From contig JAFQSY010000049.1 of the NCBI GenBank assembly GCA_017409265.1, positions 164,127 to 228,126 of the forward strand: a DNA stretch of 64,000 bases. The letters run 5' to 3'. The notes below the pieces were generated by a model. That model was not told the origin of the DNA. It did not search any database and worked only from the letters and a program-made list of their open reading frames with translations. This DNA comes from Clostridia bacterium. Lineage in GTDB: Bacteria; Bacillota; Clostridia; Oscillospirales; Acutalibacteraceae. The translations under genes and the position numbers were made by a program. Shown here in pieces: positions 34,199 through 43,393 of the stretch (the stretch's first letter is position 1; every line of letters begins with the position of its first letter).

Positions 34199-36724
34199 TT
34201 AATTACATGTTTTATTTACAGTTACGGCGTAGATATGCGGTGCATATGAATCACGGTTATTGAAACGGTTTGAGCCGTCATTTGAGAAAACAATTGTGTT
34301 CTCCCCTTCTCTGAGTTCAGCATTCATCGTTACGGTTTTAACGGTATCCCAGCTATATGTATTTCTGCACCAAAGCATTGATTTTTCACCGTTTATTTCA
34401 ACCGTGATATAACGTTCGATAAGATCAACATTGTAACTGTGAACCCCGCCCTCATCGTTATTTGAATAAGAAACTGTCATTCTGTAACTTCCAGATTCGG
34501 GAGCATTGATTTTGAATGCAGTGCTTCCTCCGACTGATGAAATGCCGCTGACATAAAAACCACTTTTGCCTTCCTTTATTTCCGCGCTGTCAAAGAGACT
34601 CATTTCATCGGACAAAACAGAAATGCTGAAACCATGTTTATCTGTTTTTGCAATTTCGCATGTTATCTCTTTATCGGTCTCAATATCAATATAATTCAAC
34701 CCTCTGCGAAGATAAACCAGAGTTTCTCCGCTTTCCGTTTTTCCTTCTGCACCGTCAACTGAAAAAACAGCAGAAACACCGATATTCATTTCGTAAAATC
34801 CGTCATACTGAGCAACGGCAAGGAACGATTTTATCCCGTTATTACTTCTGTCGGCATCTTTCATAACAGTTATGTTTTTTTCATCAGAATGAAGCGAAAG
34901 TAAAAGACTGTCAACAACAAAGGTGCCTTTTTTATGCGCAAGTGTCAAGGTGTGAGTGCCTTTTTCAAGATAACGGGTCTGTGTTAATTTATCCGTATAT
35001 TCGCTCTTGATGGTATTAGGGAAAGATATCTCCGAAACAGCTCCGTCAAGTGTCATTTCAGCAATTGAATCAATGCGTTCATCAGGCGTTTTTCCGTCGT
35101 TTGAATTGCCGTAAATCAGCGATAAATCATAATACCCGCTTTCGGGAATATCGAAGCTGACTGTTACGCTGTCACCGATGTTTTCAAGCCCGCCGACCAT
35201 GCCTTTTGGCTGACCCGTTGTGGCATATGCACTGTCATAAGTATATGAATTTCCTGAAAGAATACCGTCTTCAAACTCATAACGCACGGGAAGATTTTCA
35301 TTTATATAATTCTTTTCTACGCTATTATTTTTTGTTACTGTAACACGGTAAACGGCAGTCGGATCAATATTTTCAAGTTCAATTTTGAGCTTGTTTAAAA
35401 CGATACTGTCAGTATACTCTTTTACAAGTATTGGTGAGTTGACAACGCCGCTTATTCCTTCAAAATAAACACATTCAATGCGGACATCAACCTTGCCGTC
35501 AAATTTTGTTTTATTGAGGTTTTTAATGCTGATATTACCGGTATAATCGCATCCGCCGCAAAGAATGGTTATTTCATCTTTTGCATCATTCATTGATGCA
35601 AATCCCGTAAACTCATCATAATGAAAACGCTTATAATTGTATTTTATCGCATTTGCAAAGTCTGCGTGAAGAATATCAATCATCTTCGATTCAAGCAGAC
35701 TGCCTTCCATATCGGCATACCATCGAAAAAGCCACCAATTGGAGTTGGGGCTGTTATTATCGGCAGCAGTATCGCATAAATTATTTGCAAGACGCCAATA
35801 TGCAACATTGCCGTAAACTCCTGATTTTTCAATAACAGTAACATATTTCAGCATATCGGCAGGCGCACCGCATTCCTGCATAGTTCCGTATTCGGTAACG
35901 ATTATCGGCATTTCGGCAATACTGAGGTCTTTTTCGATACTTCTGTAATCATCAACATGCTCCTGCCAATAAAGGCTCGATTTTTCGCCAAGTTCATGAT
36001 AAATCATAATGTCCGGAAGGCAGTTGTTGGCTTTGCAATATTCAAGAAAATGGCGGATTTCATAGCTGTCATAATCACAGTATCCGGGTCCGCCGATAAC
36101 AGCATCGGAATCAATTGAACGGATAAGATTATACGTTGTTTCCCACGCCTCATAAAATCTTAACTTCGCCGCATCATCAAACATGAGCCATGTTCCGTCA
36201 TCGGACAAAGTACCGAACCAGACTGCATTATCCGTTTCATTATATGGACAATAAACAAGTCTGTCTGAATATTCTTTTGCGGAGAGCGCTGTCACCTTTT
36301 CCGTTACCTGTGGCAGAAATCTTTCTTCAACAAATGAAACACAGTCATAATTTCCCGTTTTTCTCATTTCCCATATCTCATCATGGCAATAATACCATGT
36401 ATCAAAACAATCCTGAAGATAAACGGTTATATAATCACAATTATCGAGCGCAGATGAAACATCGTCAACATCGCCTATCGGATGCTGTAATCCGCCGATA
36501 ACCTTCTGCGAAACGCTTGAAATATCGAGGCTTTCACTCATTGCTTCGTCAGGAACACCGCTTTGTGCCAATCCGTAAAGATATCCTGATGCCCTGCTTG
36601 AAACATTGCCTTCGCTGACTGCCGCATTAACTTCAAGAGTCGGAATAAAACAATAAGGTAAGCCCTCTGCAGCCAGACCAAGAACCGTTAAAAAACTCAA
36701 AAAACAACTTATCAGCTTTTGCAT
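34199..36724 (-). CDS. Secreted clan GH-A-like glycoside hydrolase with two CBM35/CBM6-like modules
   Basis: An 841-residue exported protein with a signal peptide (residues 1-35). Residues 45-390 form a TIM-barrel: YLYGLAQSGVPDE at the start, CPYNETDNA with the acid/base Asn162-Glu163, and IIVTEYGTM with the nucleophile Glu278, the strand 4/strand 7 pattern of clan GH-A (GH39-like retaining enzymes). Residues of about 495-625 (YEFEDGILSGNSY onward) and 710-840 (FDSAEIKEGKSGF onward) resemble CBM35/CBM6 sandwiches. ATG 36724 follows GGAG; an earlier in-frame ATG lacks a site. It is transcribed divergently from the polysaccharide control operon by its own TTGACA/TATAAT promoter, so it may degrade or remodel that glycan; the exact GH family is uncertain. 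Confidence 0.82.
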   Translation of the reverse strand: MQKLISCFLSFLTVLGLAAEGLPYCFIPTLEVNAAVSEGNVSSRASGYLYGLAQSGVPDEAMSESLDISSVSQKVIGGLQHPIGDVDDVSSALDNCDYITVYLQDCFDTWYYCHDEIWEMRKTGNYDCVSFVEERFLPQVTEKVTALSAKEYSDRLVYCPYNETDNAVWFGTLSDDGTWLMFDDAAKLRFYEAWETTYNLIRSIDSDAVIGGPGYCDYDSYEIRHFLEYCKANNCLPDIMIYHELGEKSSLYWQEHVDDYRSIEKDLSIAEMPIIVTEYGTMQECGAPADMLKYVTVIEKSGVYGNVAYWRLANNLCDTAADNNSPNSNWWLFRWYADMEGSLLESKMIDILHADFANAIKYNYKRFHYDEFTGFASMNDAKDEITILCGGCDYTGNISIKNLNKTKFDGKVDVRIECVYFEGISGVVNSPILVKEYTDSIVLNKLKIELENIDPTAVYRVTVTKNNSVEKNYINENLPVRYEFEDGILSGNSYTYDSAYATTGQPKGMVGGLENIGDSVTVSFDIPESGYYDLSLIYGNSNDGKTPDERIDSIAEMTLDGAVSEISFPNTIKSEYTDKLTQTRYLEKGTHTLTLAHKKGTFVVDSLLLSLHSDEKNITVMKDADRSNNGIKSFLAVAQYDGFYEMNIGVSAVFSVDGAEGKTESGETLVYLRRGLNYIDIETDKEITCEIAKTDKHGFSISVLSDEMSLFDSAEIKEGKSGFYVSGISSVGGSTAFKINAPESGSYRMTVSYSNNDEGGVHSYNVDLIERYITVEINGEKSMLWCRNTYSWDTVKTVTMNAELREGENTIVFSNDGSNRFNNRDSYAPHIYAVTVNKTCN

Positions 36725-36755
36725 GTCATTTCTCCAATATAATAGTTTATATCTA

Positions 36756-36785
36756 ATTATACATTTCTCAAACAATTAATGTCAA
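36756..36785 (-). promoter_or_regulatory. Consensus promoter of the secreted hydrolase gene
   Basis: Minus-strand TTGACA (36780-36785) and TATAAT (36756-36761), both exact consensus, with an 18-base spacer. It is divergent from the polysaccharide promoter 57 bases away. Confidence 0.7.
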
Positions 36786-36841
36786 TATATTATAAAACTG
36801 CAACAAATCTTTATTTTTACTGTAATAACATTAATTAGATA

Positions 36842-36870
36842 TTGATTTTTATATATAAATATATTATAAT
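36842..36870 (+). promoter_or_regulatory. Predicted promoter of the polysaccharide control operon
   Basis: TTGATT (36842-36847) and TATAAT (36865-36870) with a 17-base spacer made almost only of A and T, 39 bases before the Wzz-like gene. Confidence 0.6.
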
Positions 36871-36909
36871 ATAATGGAATTTGAATAATTATGCTTGGAT
36901 GTGATTTTG

Positions 36910-37656
36910 ATGAAAAAGACAGAAGAATTTATTGAAATAGATATACTTAGACTTGTTAAGGCTGTATGGCAGAAAATATGGGCGGTTATTCTTGCCGCTG
37001 TTATTTTCGGTTGTGCCACCTTCGGATTTACATATATTTTTATCGAACCTACATACGAAGCAAGAACTCTGCTTTATGTCAATAACAGCAACTTTTCAGT
37101 CGGCAACACAAGCTTCAACATTTCAACCTCATCATTGAGTGCTGCACAGGAGCTTGTTAATACTTACATCGTTATTCTCAAAGCAAGAACTTCGCTCAAC
37201 GAAATCATTGACTACGCAGAGCTTGACAAAAGTTACACAGAGCTTCAGGGCATGATTTCCGCCGCACCCGTTAACTCAACCGAAATCTTTGAGGTTGTTG
37301 TTACCAGCACAGACCCTGCTGAATCTGAAAAAATCGCAAACGCAATCGCAACCCTGCTGCCCAAGCGCATTGCTGAAATCGTTGACGGAAGCTCGGTAAG
37401 AGTTGTTGACTATGCGATTGTTCCCTCAGCCCGTTCGGGACCAAGCTATACTAAAAACACATTTATCGGAATGATTATCGGCATACTTCTCTGTGTTGCA
37501 ATAATTGTTATTCGCGAACTGTTTGATGTTTTCGTCAGAGAAGAACAATATCTCAATCAGACATATCCGTATCCCATTCTGGCGGCTATACCCGACATGA
37601 GAAACTCAAAATCAGGCTCTTACTATTATTCAACATCATACTCTTCGGAGAAATAA
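36910..37656 (+). CDS. Wzz/CapA-type polysaccharide chain-length and kinase-activating membrane protein
   Basis: About 248 residues. Two membrane helices (near residues 18-40 and 183-203) flank an extracellular domain, the layout of Wzz-like proteins such as YveK, CapA and CpsC. In Firmicutes this protein's short C-terminal cytoplasmic tail activates the partner BY-kinase; here the tail (about 45 residues) is Tyr-rich at its end (SGSYYYSTSYSSE). ATG 36910 has a moderate site, GGATGTG. It is the first gene of the control operon and stands 24 bases before the kinase gene. Confidence 0.9.
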   Translation: MKKTEEFIEIDILRLVKAVWQKIWAVILAAVIFGCATFGFTYIFIEPTYEARTLLYVNNSNFSVGNTSFNISTSSLSAAQELVNTYIVILKARTSLNEIIDYAELDKSYTELQGMISAAPVNSTEIFEVVVTSTDPAESEKIANAIATLLPKRIAEIVDGSSVRVVDYAIVPSARSGPSYTKNTFIGMIIGILLCVAIIVIRELFDVFVREEQYLNQTYPYPILAAIPDMRNSKSGSYYYSTSYSSEK

Positions 37657-37680
37657 TCTGCAGGAAAGGAGAATGTTAAA

Positions 37681-38499
37681 ATGAGCATATTCAAAAAAAA
37701 TAAAAACAACACAGCCGCAAAGACAAGCAATACTCTTGAAGGCTCTGCTATTTGCGAAAACATGAATTTTGCGGCATCGGAAGCATATAAAAGACTCCGA
37801 ACTAACATCCTTTTCTCTTTTGCAGATAATTCTGCCTGCCGCGTTGTCGGCGTAACCAGCGCATTAAGAGGCGAAGGAAAAAGCATTACCGCTATCAACA
37901 TCGCATACACTATGGCTCTTAACGGAAAAAAAGTTCTTCTCATTGACGCTGACATGCGCATTCCTTCTATAAGCAAAAAGCTTGAGCTTCCAAAAGGAAC
38001 AGGTCTTTCAAATCTTCTTGTCGGTCTTGACAAGGTTACCGAAACCTTCCAGCGATATAACTGTTCAAAGCATGATATCGGATTTGACATTATTCCTGCC
38101 GGAGATCTGCCTCCTAACCCTGCCGAGCTTCTCGGCTCAAAGAGAATGGCATCGCTTCTCAGTTCATTAAAACAGCATTATGACTATATTTTTGTAGATC
38201 TCCCCCCTGTCTGCGCAGTATCGGACGCACTGATTGTTTCAAAGGTCACCGACGGCATGATTGTTGTTGTACGCCAGGATTACTGCCGGACAGATACTCT
38301 TAAAGATGCTGTTCAGCAGCTTGAATTTGCTGAAGCAAACATTATCGGATTTGTTTATAACGGCGCTTCAGACGGCAGCGGCTCTTATGGTAAATACGGC
38401 AAGTACGGCAAATACAGTAAATACAGCAAGTATTACTCAAAATATTACGGCAGCGATTATAAAACACCCGAAAGCTACGAGAAAAAGGAATCGAAATGA
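37681..38499 (+). CDS. cpsD: CpsD/CapB-type bacterial tyrosine kinase (BY-kinase)
   Basis: A 272-residue cytoplasmic autokinase controlling polysaccharide assembly. Walker A is ALRGEGKS (residues 61-68), Walker A' is VLLIDADMR with Asp89 and Asp91, and Walker B is IFVDLPP. The C-terminal 40 residues contain about eleven Tyr in a GKY/SKY tandem pattern, the autophosphorylation cluster, encoded by an imperfect 9-base DNA repeat (38391-38450). It stands between its membrane activator and, with a 4-base overlap, its cognate phosphatase. Confidence 0.95.
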   Translation: MSIFKKNKNNTAAKTSNTLEGSAICENMNFAASEAYKRLRTNILFSFADNSACRVVGVTSALRGEGKSITAINIAYTMALNGKKVLLIDADMRIPSISKKLELPKGTGLSNLLVGLDKVTETFQRYNCSKHDIGFDIIPAGDLPPNPAELLGSKRMASLLSSLKQHYDYIFVDLPPVCAVSDALIVSKVTDGMIVVVRQDYCRTDTLKDAVQQLEFAEANIIGFVYNGASDGSGSYGKYGKYGKYSKYSKYYSKYYGSDYKTPESYEKKESK

Positions 38500-39224
38500 T
38501 TGATTTTCATTCACACATAATTCCGCAGATTGATGACGGAAGCTCGAGCATAAACGAATCAATAGAAATGCTCACTCTCTCAAAACAGCAAGGCGTAAAA
38601 TATATGGTGGCAACGCCTCATTTCTATGCCTCTGATGGTACACCCAACGAATTTCTTGCAAGAAGAAACAGAGCGTATAACAGACTTTCCGATGCTGTTG
38701 CGGGCATGAATCTTCCTGAAATTTTTCCGGGAGCAGAGGTAGGATATTTTGAAGGAATGAGTGACTGCGACGATCTCGCAAAGCTCAAAATTGCTGGTAC
38801 ATCGCTCATCATGGTCGAAATGCCTGTTTGCAGATGGTCTGACAGAATGCTCCATGAACTCGCCGCAATCTATGAGAAAAACGGACTTATCCCTTTGATT
38901 GCACATATTGACCGTTACATAAAGCTTCTGCATGACAAAAAAATTGCCGACAAACTTAACGGTCTGCCTGTTATTATACAAGCAAACGCAAGCTATTTCA
39001 GCAACAAAAAAACAGCACGCCACGCACTCTCGCTTCTTTCAAAAGGAAAAATTCATCTGCTGGGCTCTGATTGTCATAATATAACAAGCAGACGTCCGAA
39101 TTTCGGAGAGGCGCTTGAAGTTATAAACAGCAAGCTGGGATACGATGCAATAAAAAGAATCTCATACAACGAAAAAATTGTTTTTTCTTCAGACAAATTC
39201 GCTGCAAAGGAGCTTTTTATATGA
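38496..39224 (+). CDS. cpsB: CpsB/YwqE-type PHP tyrosine-protein phosphatase
   Basis: A 242-residue manganese-dependent phosphatase of the PHP fold that dephosphorylates BY-kinases. Metal ligands are seen in IDFHSHIIPQIDDG (His5, His7), an Glu in FPGAEVGYFE, ATPHFYA, PLIAHIDRY and LLGSDCHN. The start overlaps the kinase stop by 4 bases and the stop overlaps the sortase start by 4 bases, so the three are translated together. The kinase-phosphatase pair is typical of Firmicute capsule loci. Confidence 0.94.
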   Translation: MIDFHSHIIPQIDDGSSSINESIEMLTLSKQQGVKYMVATPHFYASDGTPNEFLARRNRAYNRLSDAVAGMNLPEIFPGAEVGYFEGMSDCDDLAKLKIAGTSLIMVEMPVCRWSDRMLHELAAIYEKNGLIPLIAHIDRYIKLLHDKKIADKLNGLPVIIQANASYFSNKKTARHALSLLSKGKIHLLGSDCHNITSRRPNFGEALEVINSKLGYDAIKRISYNEKIVFSSDKFAAKELFI

Positions 39225-39967
39225 AAAACAAAAAGCTTCTGTCTGCAAGCGCAATAATTCTTGCGCTTTTATGTGCAGTATGCATCATAACTGCTCTCTA
39301 TCTTGAAAGAAAACCCCAACTGCCAGATACCGACAGTTCCGTTCAGTCAACAAAGTCTTCCGACGTTTTCACAACAAGCGTAAAATATGAAAGTCCGATT
39401 GATTTTGAATCATTAAAAAAAGAATCAACGGATATTATTGCATGGCTTAAAATTGACGGCACGGATATCAGCTATCCCGTTCTTTTCCGTGAAGGAGATA
39501 ATTCATATTACTTGCGGAGAGATATTTACGGAAAATATGATAAAAACGGTTCTCTCTTCATCGAGGATTACAATAAAACAGATTTTAACGACCCCGTTAC
39601 AATCATTTACGGACATCACATGAGCTCGGGCGCAATGTTCGGAAGGCTTCAGGAAATTTACACAAACCCCGAAACATTTTCTAAACACAGCAAAATAACG
39701 GTGTATATGCCCGAAAAAGAGCTTGTTTACCGCGTTTTTTGTGCTGTTCCGCTTGACAATTCGCATATTTTGTATTATCATAATTTTAATAATAGATTAA
39801 TATTTGAAGAATACTTTAAAGAGGTATTTGAAACTCGTTCTTTGCTTGCCATTTTCGATGAAACGGTAAGCGTGACACCCGATAACAAGGTGCTTATGCT
39901 TTCAACTTGTTTTGATAAGGATTATTCACGGCGTTACGTTGTTATGGCGGTATGCGAGAACGAATAA
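39221..39967 (+). CDS. srtB: Class B sortase
   Basis: A 248-residue membrane-bound transpeptidase with an N-terminal anchor (residues 8-29). The active site is His132 (IYGHHMSSGAMF) and Cys230 (LMLSTCFDKD), with an Arg in SRRYVVMA seven or eight residues later. The loop between beta strands 6 and 7 is long and helical (FNNRLIFEEYFKEVFETRSL), which is characteristic of class B. Sortases cleave a substrate sorting motif and link it to wall peptides. Its placement, overlapping the phosphatase gene by 4 bases and followed by a membrane-tailed secreted protein, suggests a dedicated substrate. Confidence 0.94.
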   Translation: MKNKKLLSASAIILALLCAVCIITALYLERKPQLPDTDSSVQSTKSSDVFTTSVKYESPIDFESLKKESTDIIAWLKIDGTDISYPVLFREGDNSYYLRRDIYGKYDKNGSLFIEDYNKTDFNDPVTIIYGHHMSSGAMFGRLQEIYTNPETFSKHSKITVYMPEKELVYRVFCAVPLDNSHILYYHNFNNRLIFEEYFKEVFETRSLLAIFDETVSVTPDNKVLMLSTCFDKDYSRRYVVMAVCENE

Positions 39968-39996
39968 AAATAAATATTATTTAGGAGATGACACAT

Positions 39997-40731
39997 ATGA
40001 AAAAAGCATTATCCGTTATTTTATCACTTGTAATGGTTTTGAGCATCGGTGTTACTGCATTTGCTGCGGAAGATGACTTCAGACCCAGCGTTGATTCAAA
40101 GGATCATCCTGTAATCGTCCCCCAGCTTTTTAACAGTATTTCTTTTGATGCTCTTATTCTTGATGAAAACAATGAAGTTGTTGAAGGAATTCACCTTGTA
40201 ACAGGCGAAAATCCCGACGGTGAAATAATCGTTACAGCTTACTCCGAAATTGAAGTTGCCGACGAACGCGTTAATGTTGTTTACATGGAAGCTTCATATA
40301 AAGAAATTCTTGATGCAAGAAGCCTTCAGGAGCTTCACGAAAAAATTCCTGCCGGCATGATTGTTCGTGATTTCTTTGATGTTACTCTTGTAGGCACTTA
40401 TAATGATATCTTCAAGGAAGGCAAGAAACTCCAGATAAGATTCGATATCAGCGCAGATCTCAAAGAGAAAATTATGGCTCTCACCCGTTGCTCCGATGAA
40501 TCCGGCTGGGAGTTTGTTGAATCCGTAACTGTCAATCCCGATGGCAGCATAACAGTTATATTTGACAGACTTTGCCCTGTTATCTTTCTTACTGAAGATG
40601 CCGGTGCTGTTCAGTCCCCTGCAACATTTGATTACAGCACAACTGCTCTCTGGACACTCGCTGTTATCTTTGGCATGGGATCCGTTTGCATGATTATTGC
40701 ATCAAAGAAAAAGCGCGCAAACGTTAAATAA
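39997..40731 (+). CDS. Secreted surface protein with C-terminal membrane tail, candidate sortase B substrate
   Basis: A 244-residue protein with a signal peptide (MKKALSVILSLVMVLS...AFAAE) and a C-terminal hydrophobic helix (about residues 217-236) ending in KKKRANVK, the layout of a wall-anchored protein. Just before the helix is SPATFDYS; SPAT has the form of the S/N-P-x-T motifs accepted by class B sortases, although no classical LPxTG or NPQTN is present. The middle is beta-rich without a family I recognise. ATG 39997 is favoured over the ATG nine bases earlier because TAGGAG gives proper spacing only to it. It follows srtB by 29 bases. Confidence 0.75.
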   Translation: MKKALSVILSLVMVLSIGVTAFAAEDDFRPSVDSKDHPVIVPQLFNSISFDALILDENNEVVEGIHLVTGENPDGEIIVTAYSEIEVADERVNVVYMEASYKEILDARSLQELHEKIPAGMIVRDFFDVTLVGTYNDIFKEGKKLQIRFDISADLKEKIMALTRCSDESGWEFVESVTVNPDGSITVIFDRLCPVIFLTEDAGAVQSPATFDYSTTALWTLAVIFGMGSVCMIIASKKKRANVK

Positions 40732-40773
40732 TTAAAAAAGACCTTATCTCTGAATATTAAAAGGTGAAGCGCT

Positions 40774-41787
40774 ATGAAGAGTATAAAAAGTTCAACTTTT
40801 AAACTCCTCGCAGCGCTTTTTGCTGCGGTAATTGTTCTTTTATCTGTTTTTCTTGTCATGTCAAAGATAGAAGAACGCATCGTAGAAAAAGCAGATGCGA
40901 GCAATGTTTCTTTGGAGTCGACCACATCTTACGAAGAAAAACTCTATATTTATCATAACAATAAAAAGTACAAGCCCAAGGATTATCTTGACACCGTTCT
41001 TCTTCTTGGTATTGACAGCGAAGGCAAGGTATATGAAAGTGCATCATATAACAATTCAAACAAAGCAGACTTTATTGCACTTTTGATTTTTGATAACAAC
41101 GATAAATCCTGCACCGTTCTTCAATTAAACCGCGATACAATTGCTGAAATCCCCGTTCTGGGCGTTACAGGAGAAAAAGCAGGAACCATCACCGGTCAGC
41201 TTGCGCTTGCTCATACCTACGGAAACGGACTTGAGTTAAGCTGCAAAAACACAGTTAAAGCAGTCTCAAACTTCCTTTATCAGATTGAAATCGAAAACTA
41301 TCTTTCAATGAACATGGATGCTGTTGCTGCATTGAATGATGTTGTTGGCGGTGTTGAGGTTGAAATTCTTGATGATTTTTCCGAAATAGACCCCTCGCTT
41401 GTTAAAGGCGAAACAATTCTTCTTTCGGGTGAACAAGCATTGACATATGTCAGAGGCAGAGGAAATGTCGGCGATATGACAAACACATCACGAATGGTCA
41501 GACAGCGTCAATATATGGGTGCGTTTGCAGAGAAAATTAAAGTCGCATACAGTTCAAACAACGAACTTGTTCTCAATGCGTACAATGCAATTGCCGAATA
41601 TACGGTAACCGACTGTTCCATTACTGTTTTATCGGATACCGCCGAAAGGCTTTCATCATATGAAATCAAGGAAATTATAACTCCTGAAGGCAAAATCGTT
41701 GAGAGCGAAGAATTTATAGAATTTCACGCAGATAACGAAAAGCTTAAAGAGCTTGTCATAAGCCTTTTTTATGATGAAGTAAAATAA
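40774..41787 (+). CDS. LytR-CpsA-Psr (LCP) family glycopolymer ligase
   Basis: A 337-residue protein with one N-terminal membrane helix and an extracellular LCP domain. Signature residues appear as VLLLGIDSEGK, ADFIALLIFDNNDKSCTVLQLNRDTI (Asp and Arg for the pyrophosphate and metal), and TYVRGRGNVGDMTNTSRMVRQRQYM (Arg-rich). LCP enzymes transfer undecaprenyl-linked polymers such as capsule or teichoic acid onto peptidoglycan. AAAGGTG precedes the ATG. It closes the control operon, so this operon couples chain regulation to wall attachment. Confidence 0.93.
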   Translation: MKSIKSSTFKLLAALFAAVIVLLSVFLVMSKIEERIVEKADASNVSLESTTSYEEKLYIYHNNKKYKPKDYLDTVLLLGIDSEGKVYESASYNNSNKADFIALLIFDNNDKSCTVLQLNRDTIAEIPVLGVTGEKAGTITGQLALAHTYGNGLELSCKNTVKAVSNFLYQIEIENYLSMNMDAVAALNDVVGGVEVEILDDFSEIDPSLVKGETILLSGEQALTYVRGRGNVGDMTNTSRMVRQRQYMGAFAEKIKVAYSSNNELVLNAYNAIAEYTVTDCSITVLSDTAERLSSYEIKEIITPEGKIVESEEFIEFHADNEKLKELVISLFYDEVK

Positions 41788-41823
41788 TAATAATTTTGGA
41801 TACTACGTATTTCAATAAGAAAT

Positions 41824-41869
41824 AAAAAGCAGAGAGTAGCAATGAATTTACATTACTACTCTCTGTTTT
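41824..41869. terminator. Bidirectional terminator between the control operon and the synthesis genes
   Basis: A 20-base stem with one mismatch and one G-U pair (41824-41843 with 41850-41869) and a six-base loop has a T run on the plus side and an A run that serves the minus side. It is where the rightward control operon and the leftward synthesis operon meet. Confidence 0.88.
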
Positions 41870-43360
41870 TTACTTTTTAACAATTATGGTAAAAATATTT
41901 TTTTGATACATAATTGCACTCAGTAAAGCAGCTACAACACCTGTTAATGCAACTGCAACAAACCCGCAAAGAATCCACGATAAATAATTTGTAATCGGAA
42001 TTGTCATAATGATCAAAATTCCAAATACACCTATTACAGTTAAAACCAACAGACATAAAAATAAATTTAAAAGCATTCGCTTCACATTGATTTTTAAAAT
42101 ATTTTTACCCGAATATACAATATAAAATATACTTTTAAATAGAGAAGATACCAAGGTACCTATAGCAACGCCAACAAGAGGATTCCATAAAACAAGTATA
42201 AAAGAAATTATAAGGTTGACAGCAGCTTCTCCGTAAGCTCCCATTTGACTTTCCTTCAGTTTGTTGGCTGCAATTGTCATGTTAAAGCACGGAAGAATAA
42301 GACAATTAATCGCTTCACCGAGAATCATAAGCATTGCAAATACCGGTTGAGAATATTCGGTATCTGTAACACCTGATGTATAAATCTTGACAAAAGGTAC
42401 AATCAAAATAGCTGTAGCACCGAAAAGAGTTACTGTGAGAAATGTAAGCATACATTTATATTTTTCATATGTGCTGCATAGTGCTTCATCTTCTCCTTTA
42501 GCTATCATCTCACCAAATGCAGCCTCCATGCCACCAGTAAAAGAAGCGGTAATATTTCGTATACTGAAGCATACTAGATGATATACAGAATAAACAGCAA
42601 TCAGTTTCAGATCAGCAAACACAGTCAGCATTATAATATCTGTATTATTCTGTACCACATACGCTATGTGTTGAGCAATCCCCGTATACTTATTTTTGAG
42701 CACCGCACGTTCTACTGTTTTCTTTATATTATAGTGTTTTTTCTGATATAGGGTATAAATTATCGGTCTGAGAACAAAAACAAAACTGCTACATAGCTTA
42801 ACCCATAAAATATCAATTCCTGAACCTGCAAGAACAACAATAGAAAAAGTGTTAATTATGTTGGTTATAATATAAACTGAGTTTACCACGTACTGTTTTT
42901 GATCAGCATTAAACAAAGTAATGTTAGAAATTCCACCCATATACTCAGCAAATCTTCCAATACTTATGGCTATTACAAGTGCAAAAATATATTCTCTGGT
43001 AAATTCTGTAATATCAGCTATATCATAATAAGTAAAAGACAAAATCAGGGCATATGCCATGAAAAAAATTCCGACAATAACAAAAAAACGTTTGGTTGCG
43101 AGATAAATACGGCTGATATTTTCATTGTCGCCATCAGCCAATGGCTTATAAAAAGCCCCGCGTGCAACTCTTCCTATTCCGCCCTCCAAAAGAGATATAT
43201 ATGATAAAAACTGCGCAATTGATGTTGTTGCGCCATAAACAGCAGATCCGAAGGTGTCAATCATAATCCAAGGAACAATCAGCCCACAAACTGTTGTAAC
43301 CAACTGATGAGCCAACGTACTTACAGCATTAACTTTTGCTCTTTGCATTCGTTTATCCAT
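41870..43360 (-). CDS. Wzx-like polysaccharide flippase
   Basis: A 496-residue MOP-superfamily membrane protein with about twelve to fourteen helices. The N-terminal segment FGSAVYGATTSIAQFLSYISLLEGGIG is typical of polysaccharide transporters that move undecaprenyl-linked repeat units across the membrane. AAGGAAAG precedes the ATG. It is the last gene of the leftward synthesis run, 33 bases after the pyruvyltransferase gene, and the bidirectional terminator follows immediately. Base composition is lower in GC than in neighbouring housekeeping genes, as is common in variable surface loci. Confidence 0.9.
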   Translation of the reverse strand: MDKRMQRAKVNAVSTLAHQLVTTVCGLIVPWIMIDTFGSAVYGATTSIAQFLSYISLLEGGIGRVARGAFYKPLADGDNENISRIYLATKRFFVIVGIFFMAYALILSFTYYDIADITEFTREYIFALVIAISIGRFAEYMGGISNITLFNADQKQYVVNSVYIITNIINTFSIVVLAGSGIDILWVKLCSSFVFVLRPIIYTLYQKKHYNIKKTVERAVLKNKYTGIAQHIAYVVQNNTDIIMLTVFADLKLIAVYSVYHLVCFSIRNITASFTGGMEAAFGEMIAKGEDEALCSTYEKYKCMLTFLTVTLFGATAILIVPFVKIYTSGVTDTEYSQPVFAMLMILGEAINCLILPCFNMTIAANKLKESQMGAYGEAAVNLIISFILVLWNPLVGVAIGTLVSSLFKSIFYIVYSGKNILKINVKRMLLNLFLCLLVLTVIGVFGILIIMTIPITNYLSWILCGFVAVALTGVVAALLSAIMYQKNIFTIIVKK

Positions 43361-43393
43361 AACTGCTTTCCTTCCCTTTTCTGCTGTATTTTT

